Below are positions 6,680-11,520 of a stretch of 11,520 bases of DNA, in pieces (position 1 is the first letter of the stretch; each line of letters opens with the position of its first letter). The notes under the pieces are model-generated. The model did not search any database. It was not told the origin of the DNA and saw only the letters and a program-made list of their open reading frames with translations. A program made the translations under genes and the position numbers. The stretch comes from Rhodoferax sp. (GTDB taxonomy: Bacteria; Pseudomonadota; Gammaproteobacteria; Burkholderiales; Burkholderiaceae_C), in NCBI GenBank assembly GCA_029865675.1, contig JARXAU010000107.1, positions 1 through 11,520 of the forward strand, read 5' to 3'.

Positions 6680-7582
6680 ATGACAAGCAATCTGCAGTTT
6701 GATCCGCCTAATTCTTTGGGATATTTTGAGTCCCTTGTGCAAAGCGATGCCAGCTTTCCGCTGTTGGAGGCAGCCATTTGTCTGGGTCAAATGCAGTCGC
6801 CCGAGATGGATGTTCAGGGGGTGCTGTTGAAGATAGACGCTTGGCAGCGGCGCCTGCTTGAGCGCGTGCCGAAAGATGCCGCGCCCATGGCCAAGCTGAT
6901 GTTGCTCAATCAGTACTTTTTTAAGGAGCTGGGCTTTGGCGGGAATCTGAACGACTATTACGCACCCGACAACAGCTTTGTTCACTGCGTTGTACAAGCG
7001 CGGCGAGGGATACCTATATCGTTGGCCGTGGTGTGGCTGGAGCTGGCGCAAGGCCTGGGGCTTGACGCTGCTGGCGTGAGTTTTCCAGGCCACTTTATGG
7101 TGAAGGTGAGTTTGCCCACAGGACAAGCGGTGATAGACCCGATGACTGGCCAGTCGTTTGGCCGAGATGAGCTGGTGCGCATGCTCCAGCCCTACCGCCC
7201 GGTGGGACTGGGCCAGGAGTCCGATATCCCGTTGGGCCTTTTTTTGCAGCCTGCGCCAAGCCGAGACATCGTGGTGCGCATGCTGCGCAATCTCAAGGAA
7301 ATCTACAAGAGCCACCGCTATGGCGCACAGTGGCTCTCGGTGCAGGAGCGCCTGGTTGTGTTGTTGCCTGACTGCTGGTCTGAATACCGAGACCGGGGGC
7401 TGGCCCACGCCCTGTTGGGCAACCACGCGCAGGCATTGTCGGACCTGGAGTGCTACAGCGTTTACTCCCCTGACTCGGTGGACGCCGATGCCGTTGGGCG
7501 CCAGATGGACTTGCTGCGCAGGCAGCTAGCGCAATCGCCACAACAGCGCACTAGGCCACCTGGCCGTCAATCACCTGGATAG
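6680..7582 (+). CDS. SirB1-family protein, transglutaminase-like fold plus TPR repeats
   Basis: The product has 300 residues. The N-terminal part carries the family motifs LLNQYFFKELGFGGNLNDYY (75-94), RRGIPISLAVVWLELA (108-123) and GVSFPGHFMVK (132-142), then IDPMTGQ (about 154-160). These define the transglutaminase-like core-2 domain of the SirB1/UPF0162 family. The C-terminal third (about 195-290) is helical and TPR-like, with RMLRNLKEIYKS and ERLVVLLPD. The biochemical role of the family is not established; it is often found near cell-envelope or protein-release-factor genes. ATG at 6680 gives the usual N-terminus; upstream in-frame codons lie inside murJ. No good ribosome site is visible, so coupling to murJ translation is possible. 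The last 32 bp overlap the convergent ABC ATPase gene, which gives the tail QQRTRPPGRQSPG. Confidence 0.92.
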   Translation: MTSNLQFDPPNSLGYFESLVQSDASFPLLEAAICLGQMQSPEMDVQGVLLKIDAWQRRLLERVPKDAAPMAKLMLLNQYFFKELGFGGNLNDYYAPDNSFVHCVVQARRGIPISLAVVWLELAQGLGLDAAGVSFPGHFMVKVSLPTGQAVIDPMTGQSFGRDELVRMLQPYRPVGLGQESDIPLGLFLQPAPSRDIVVRMLRNLKEIYKSHRYGAQWLSVQERLVVLLPDCWSEYRDRGLAHALLGNHAQALSDLECYSVYSPDSVDADAVGRQMDLLRRQLAQSPQQRTRPPGRQSPG

Positions 7583-8279
7583 TCTTGTCGCAGCGCTGCG
7601 CCAGCGCGGCGTTGTGGGTGACAAAAAGCACGGTCGTACCTTGCTCGTGGTTGAACTGGCGCAGCAGCGCAAACACGCTGTCGGCGCTTTTGCTGTCCAG
7701 GTTGCCGGTGGGCTCGTCGGCCAGCAGAATGGCCGGGTTCATGGCAAGCGCGCGGGCGATAGCCACCCGCTGCTGCTGGCCACCGCTCAAATTGCCCGCC
7801 ATATTGTTTTGCCACGGCCCCAGGCCCACGCTTTCGATCAGCGCTTGCGCGCGTGTGCGCATGGCGGCGTTGGGAAAGCCGGCTTCGCCCAGCATGGGAA
7901 TCATCACGTTCTCCAGCGCGGTAAACGCGGTAATCAGGTGGTGGTACTGGAACACAAAGCCGATGTTGTGGCCGCGCAGCCGCGTGAGCTCTCGGTCTTT
8001 CAGCCGCGTGGTTTCCTCACCGCAGATGTGCAAAGTGCCGGCACTGGGGCGGTCCAGCAGCCCCACGATGTTGAGCAGCGTGCTTTTGCCCGAGCCCGAT
8101 GGCCCCATGACGGCGCAAAAATCCCCCCGCAACAACGTAAGGTCTATGCCGTGCAGCACCTCGGTCTCAAAAGCCGTGCCCGGATTGAAAGTCTTGCGCA
8201 CGCCTTGAAGCTGCACTACCACGCCACCGGGTATGGCGCGCCCTAAGGCGGGTGTTTCGCTTGTTTGGCTGGGGGGCAT
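7551..8279 (-). CDS. ABC transporter ATP-binding protein, LolD/MacB class
   Basis: The product has 242 residues and all motifs of an active ABC ATPase: Walker A GPSGSGKST, Q-loop in FVFQYHHL, signature LSGGQQQRVAIARAL, Walker B ILLADEPTGNLD, and the switch histidine in FVTHN. FVFQ followed by L, together with the exact DEPTGNLD, is typical of the LolD/MacB/FtsE group, which powers FtsX-like permeases by mechanotransmission. ATG at 8279 comes 1 nt after the permease stop (TGA-G-ATG), indicating translational coupling; an ATG at 8336 would start inside the permease gene. The gene is the last of a three-gene exporter operon and ends 32 bp inside the convergent SirB1-family gene. Confidence 0.95.
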   Translation of the reverse strand: MPPSQTSETPALGRAIPGGVVVQLQGVRKTFNPGTAFETEVLHGIDLTLLRGDFCAVMGPSGSGKSTLLNIVGLLDRPSAGTLHICGEETTRLKDRELTRLRGHNIGFVFQYHHLITAFTALENVMIPMLGEAGFPNAAMRTRAQALIESVGLGPWQNNMAGNLSGGQQQRVAIARALAMNPAILLADEPTGNLDSKSADSVFALLRQFNHEQGTTVLFVTHNAALAQRCDKTIQVIDGQVA

Positions 8280-8280
8280 C

Positions 8281-9522
8281 TCACGCACGGATAGCCACCA
8301 CCGGGTCCAGGCGCGCAGCGCGCAGTGCGGGGGCAAAAGCGGCCAGCAAACCCGTCACGGTGGCCAGCGCAAGTGCCAGGCTGAACAACGTGGGGTCAAA
8401 CACCAGGGGAAAAAGCGGCGTGCCGTCTGCATTGCGCGCCATGCCTTGCCACAGCACCAGCCCCAAAGCGCCAACGCCACACCCCAGAACCGAGCCTGCA
8501 AGGCCTAGCAAACCGCCTTGGAGCAAAAAGACCCGCAAGATTTGCCCCTGCGAAATGCCCATGGCGCGCAAGATGCCAATCTCACGCGACTTTTGCACCA
8601 CAGACACCACCAGCACGCTGGCAATGCCAAAGGCCACCGACAGGCCCACAAAAAAGCGAATGGCCGTATTGGCCGTGGTTTGCGCGCTGATGGCGGTAAA
8701 AAACTGGGCGCTGTTCTTGATCCAACTGTCCGCCTCCACCCCGGTGGCTGCGGCGATGCGCTGGGCAACGACTTCGGCCTGGTAAATGTCATGCACAGTG
8801 ACCTCTACGCTGGTCACCCCGCCGGGCAGATTGAGCAGGTTTTGCGCCGTGCGCAGCGCGGCAAAGGTGGTGCGCTGGTTGGCGCCCCGGTTGCCCAGGT
8901 CAAACACGCCCGAGATGGTGAGCACGCTGCTGGCGCCCAGGGCGGAGGTGATGTGCAGCTTGTCGCCCACATCGACGCCCAGGTCGTGGGCCAGCTCAAT
9001 GCCCACCAACACGTCCGAGCCTGTGAGCCGCAGGCTGCCGCGCACCAGCTTGTCGCTGAAGTCGACGATGCGGAAATAGGTATCGGGCTCTATGCCGGTA
9101 ACGTTGACTGCGCTAGTAGCGCTGCCGCGCACGATCAGCACCGGCCCGCTGGCCACCGGCGAGACCACGTTCACCTCGGGCATGCGCCGCGTTTGCGCCA
9201 CCACCGCCTGCCACTGGTCAATCGACTTGGTTTGTTGCAAAGGCGGCTGCACGATGGCGCCTTCCACAGCGGCGGTGCTGCCCTTGGCCGCGCCGCGCAG
9301 CGGGCGCGTGACCTGCTGCGGCAAGAGCAACTGAATATGCGACTGCGCCGACAGCACACGGCGAATAAAGTTGCTTTGCAAACCCGCCATCAGCGCCGAC
9401 ATAAACACGATCACCGCCACCCCAATGGACACGCCGGTGATGATGAACAGGGTTTGCAAACGCCCCTCGCGCAAAAAGCGCAAGGACACAATCCATTCAA
9501 AAGGCAGCCAAAAGGTCAACAT
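8281..9522 (-). CDS. ABC transporter permease, FtsX/LolE-like
   Basis: The product has 413 residues. It has one N-terminal membrane segment (about 25-46), a large periplasmic domain (about 50-280), then three membrane segments. The second segment runs into VVQKSREIGILRAMG, the coupling region of FtsX-type permeases. The protein ends with the classic AARLDPVVAIRA. The four-segment layout matches LolC/LolE and MacB, which move lipoproteins or periplasmic substrates without a transmembrane channel of their own. It probably works as a dimer with the ATPase encoded 1 nt downstream and the adaptor encoded upstream. ATG at 9522 is the first start after an in-frame stop near 9576. Only a weak GTGG precedes it, so initiation may depend on upstream translation. 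The substrate is unknown. Confidence 0.94.
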   Translation of the reverse strand: MLTFWLPFEWIVSLRFLREGRLQTLFIITGVSIGVAVIVFMSALMAGLQSNFIRRVLSAQSHIQLLLPQQVTRPLRGAAKGSTAAVEGAIVQPPLQQTKSIDQWQAVVAQTRRMPEVNVVSPVASGPVLIVRGSATSAVNVTGIEPDTYFRIVDFSDKLVRGSLRLTGSDVLVGIELAHDLGVDVGDKLHITSALGASSVLTISGVFDLGNRGANQRTTFAALRTAQNLLNLPGGVTSVEVTVHDIYQAEVVAQRIAAATGVEADSWIKNSAQFFTAISAQTTANTAIRFFVGLSVAFGIASVLVVSVVQKSREIGILRAMGISQGQILRVFLLQGGLLGLAGSVLGCGVGALGLVLWQGMARNADGTPLFPLVFDPTLFSLALALATVTGLLAAFAPALRAARLDPVVAIRA

Positions 9523-9605
9523 GGGGCGGGCACCACAACGGTTGCGCGCGGCTTGGCGCGCAGCAGCACCAACAATTCACCAAGGCGCCCAGCGCCCTCC
9601 ATCAT
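9516..9605 (-). CDS. Possible 29-residue bridging ORF between adaptor and permease
   Basis: A short frame (MMEGAGRLGELLVLLRAK and on, ending PAPC) starts at ATG 9605. Its start overlaps the adaptor stop codon as ATGA, and its stop overlaps the permease start as ATGTTGA. AAAGAG lies 5 nt upstream of its ATG. This head-to-tail overlap is what a coupling ORF would look like, since the permease start lacks a clear ribosome site. An open stretch of 87 bp in GC-rich DNA is common by chance, so the call is weak. Confidence 0.25.
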   Translation of the reverse strand: MMEGAGRLGELLVLLRAKPRATVVVPAPC

Positions 9606-10828
9606 GAAAGCTCTTTCACGGTAACCGTTACCCGTGCACCGGCCGTCACCCCGGCGGCGGCGGGCAGCAGCACATCGCCCTCGTTCACGCCCTCTAGCAG
9701 CTCGGTAAAGCCGCTGCTGCGAAGCCCCAAACGCACCGGCACGCGTACCGCGTGGCCGTCTTGCGCCTTTAATACCCACGGTTTTGCGCCATCGGCCTCG
9801 TGCACCACGGTGGCGGACACCAGCAGGGTGGCGTTGCGCCGTGCCACCTCTATGTCTACAGACACCGTCATGTCTTGCTGCAAATAGGCAGGCGGCTGCG
9901 CGATATCCAGCTTCACGTCCACCGCGCCCGATTGCGCGTTCACCCCAGGGTTGATGTAGACCAGCGTGGCCGCAAACTTTTGCTGCGGGTAGGCGTCTGC
10001 TGACGCCAGTGCGGCCTGGCCTATTTGCAAGAGGTGCAAATTTTTCTCGTCAATGGCCAGCACCAGCTGGGATCGTCCGTGGGGCGACAGCGCCATCAGC
10101 GCTTTGCCCGCTTGCACCACGTCACCGGCCTCTACGCTTCGGCTGATCAGCACGCCGTCCACCGGCGCGCGAATCTGCGCGTACTGCGTGCGGGCCTGCG
10201 CCGCCGCCGCACTGGCCTGGGCTTGCGCTACGGCGGTTTGCGCAATCGCAAAGTCGCTGCCTTGGGTGCCGGTGGTGTTGAGTTGCTGCTGGGCGGCGCC
10301 TTGCTGGGCCAGCGCCAAGTCCAGCGCCTTGCGCGATTCGTCCAGCGCCGCTGCGCCTATGAAGTTTTGGGCGAACAGGTCTTGGTTGCGGCGCAGCGTG
10401 GCGCGGGCAAAGTCCGCCGTCACCTGCGCCTGGCGCAAGGCCTGCTGGGCCAGCGGGGCTTGCACCTCTTGCACTTGGCGCAGCCGGGCCTGCGCCTGCG
10501 CGACCGCAATCTCCGCTTGGCGCTGCGCCGCGAGTAACTCCGCATTCGAGAGCTGCACCAACACATCGCCCGCGTGCACGGCTTGCCCTTCCTGCACAGG
10601 CACCCGCACCACGGTGCCGGTGATCTGGGCGCCAATGTCAATGCGGTGCGGATTCTCCACCCGCCCCGGGGCTACCACGGTTTGCACAAAGTCGCGCCTA
10701 AGCACCCGTTCCCCCACCACCGCCGTACCCTGCCACCACCGCAGCCCCAAATACCCCACCCCCAGCGCCAAGCAGGCGCCGAAAACGATCCACCAAAGGT
10801 ATTTGCGTAGCAGGGGCAGGGGGGTCAT
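9602..10828 (-). CDS. Periplasmic adaptor subunit, HlyD/MacA-like membrane fusion protein
   Basis: The product has 408 residues. A short cytosolic start and one membrane anchor (about 11-31) lead into a split lipoyl/barrel-sandwich domain: first half IDIGAQITGTVVRVPVQEGQ (63-82), second half RAPVDGVLISRSVEAGDVVQ. Between the halves (about 96-225) lies a long Ala/Gln-rich helical hairpin, which should form the periplasmic coiled coil. Beta-barrel and membrane-proximal domains follow. Such adaptors link an inner-membrane transporter to an outer-membrane channel of the TolC type. No channel gene is in the window, so one encoded elsewhere is presumably used. ATG at 10828 is the first gene of the operon; no clear ribosome site precedes it. 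MacA is the nearest well-known relative by layout, but here permease and ATPase are separate proteins. Confidence 0.95.
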   Translation of the reverse strand: MTPLPLLRKYLWWIVFGACLALGVGYLGLRWWQGTAVVGERVLRRDFVQTVVAPGRVENPHRIDIGAQITGTVVRVPVQEGQAVHAGDVLVQLSNAELLAAQRQAEIAVAQAQARLRQVQEVQAPLAQQALRQAQVTADFARATLRRNQDLFAQNFIGAAALDESRKALDLALAQQGAAQQQLNTTGTQGSDFAIAQTAVAQAQASAAAAQARTQYAQIRAPVDGVLISRSVEAGDVVQAGKALMALSPHGRSQLVLAIDEKNLHLLQIGQAALASADAYPQQKFAATLVYINPGVNAQSGAVDVKLDIAQPPAYLQQDMTVSVDIEVARRNATLLVSATVVHEADGAKPWVLKAQDGHAVRVPVRLGLRSSGFTELLEGVNEGDVLLPAAAGVTAGARVTVTVKELS

Positions 10829-11271
10829 AAGCGGTAGGGGTGGGCAAACGGGCGCGGGGGCAGCATCGCCGTTGCTCCCCGTAGCCGAGTGAGCGCGAGA
10901 ACTTGCCTGCGCTCATGTTGCGCCAGAGCGTTGTGCGCCGGCCTGACGCATGTCAAGACTTGTAGAACGAAGGGCGGAAACGGCTTGCGAAGATGTAAAA
11001 GTGCCGCAGCAAAGAGGTCATACTGGCGGCAGGTAAGCCCGACTAAGCCCTTGTGGCATTCGATTGGAAATGGCCACGGGAACGGAATGGGGCCCTGCCG
11101 AGCGGTTCGTATCTGGGTCCGCGCCCACCAAGGCGCAACAAGGCCGCCTGTAGATGTGCAGTCTGTTCCCGTTGTATCGCACCATCCCCGTCACGCCAGT
11201 GCAAGAAAGCCGTCAACAATGAAGAACTCACGCCTGGGGTGCTTGACTACGTGGGAAGTCCTTGTACGAGG
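10829..11271. other. Gene-poor stretch between exporter operon and partial gene
   Basis: I find no convincing gene in these 443 bp. The open frames on both strands give Arg/Cys/Pro-rich translations without recognisable motifs or ribosome sites. TAAGCCC occurs twice at 11034-11040 and 11044-11050. Apart from the candidate promoter element near 10950, no tRNA, terminator or mobile-element end is evident. It presumably contains the leader and promoter of the exporter operon and the 3' region of the gene entering from the right. Confidence 0.5.
10944..10956 (-). promoter_or_regulatory. TTGACA box with TGAC-N4-GTCA dyad upstream of the exporter operon
   Basis: A perfect TTGACA on the reverse strand (10956-10951) lies about 120 bp upstream of the adaptor start and sits inside the dyad TGACGCATGTCA (10944-10955). 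No convincing -10 box lies 16-19 bp downstream, where the sequence is very GC-rich, so an activator-dependent promoter or simple coincidence are both possible. Confidence 0.25.
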
Positions 11272-11520
11272 CTAGGGCTTAGTGCCCAAAAGAAATTTTT
11301 CGGCGGCTTCAAGTGCAAACTTTCTGCCCTCAGGAGATATGGCGATTTTTTTCAGAATCGAAACCATGCGGTTCTTGGTAAGGCCAGCCCATATTCCTTT
11401 TGGAAGAGACTCTGCGTTGCTTTTTATTCCTTCGATCACTGAGACAAGCTCGTTCAATTGCGCCTGAGTTATTGAATGTTCCTCTTCCAGCTTTTTCATT
11501 CGCTCAGTAAACGAGTCAAG
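11272..11520 (-). CDS. C-terminal part of a hypothetical protein (5' end beyond window)
   Basis: An open frame of 82 codons ends at TAG 11274-11272 and has no stop up to the right edge. ATG at 11499 could be a start for a 75-residue protein, but codons upstream remain open and no clear ribosome site precedes it, so it is more likely the tail of a longer gene. The visible part is helical and charged, with a probable coiled coil (MKKLEEEHSITQAQLNELVS) and then SILKKIAISPEGRKFALEAA. It is visibly lower in GC than the neighbouring genes, which suggests an accessory origin. The family is not recognised. Confidence 0.6.
   Translation of the reverse strand, partial: LDSFTERMKKLEEEHSITQAQLNELVSVIEGIKSNAESLPKGIWAGLTKNRMVSILKKIAISPEGRKFALEAAEKFLLGTKP

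Noticed and set aside
8518..9624. Plus-strand frame of 368 codons
   Set aside because: It is antisense to the permease gene, which has a clear FtsX-like sequence; the His/Arg-rich translation has no domain.
11053..11442. Plus-strand frame of 129 codons at the right edge
   Set aside because: It has no ribosome site, Arg/Pro/Cys-rich sequence, and its second half is antisense to the more protein-like reverse-strand gene fragment.

Overview
The window looks like chromosomal DNA of a GC-rich betaproteobacterium, most likely order Burkholderiales and perhaps Comamonadaceae. This is inferred from the long basic N-terminus of ribosomal protein S20, the layout in which rpsT sits divergently from murJ followed by a SirB1-family gene, and the strong GC bias; it was not tested by any search. 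Eight genes are well supported, two of them running off the window edges.

Left part (1-4522), accessory in character. A long reverse-strand gene (start 3134, running off the left edge) encodes a STAND-type NTPase. From its N-terminus it has about 270 residues of unrecognised sequence, a NACHT ATPase core with a clear Walker A and the DGIDE Walker B, a helical region, a degenerate pentapeptide-repeat segment, and at least four near-identical WD40 repeats encoded by 126-bp DNA repeats. Diverging from it across a short AT-rich, repeat-filled intergenic region is a 390-residue ATP-binding protein with Walker A, Walker B and a probable C-terminal winged helix. STAND NTPases of this shape are often immune or conflict proteins, so the divergent pair is the best candidate in the window for an undescribed system. 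Its function is inferred, not shown.

Middle part (4573-7582), housekeeping. A bidirectional terminator separates the accessory pair from rpsT (S20, reverse strand). Diverging from rpsT are murJ (lipid II flippase) and, 23 bp downstream, a SirB1-family transglutaminase-like/TPR protein.

Right part (7551-10828), a reverse-strand three-gene ABC exporter operon: HlyD/MacA-like periplasmic adaptor, FtsX/LolE-like permease, and LolD/MacB-like ATPase. Its last gene overlaps the SirB1-family gene tail to tail by 32 bp. A 29-codon reading frame exactly bridges the adaptor and permease genes.

Right edge (10829-11520): about 440 bp without a convincing gene, then the C-terminal end of a lower-GC reverse-strand gene of unknown function that enters from beyond the window.
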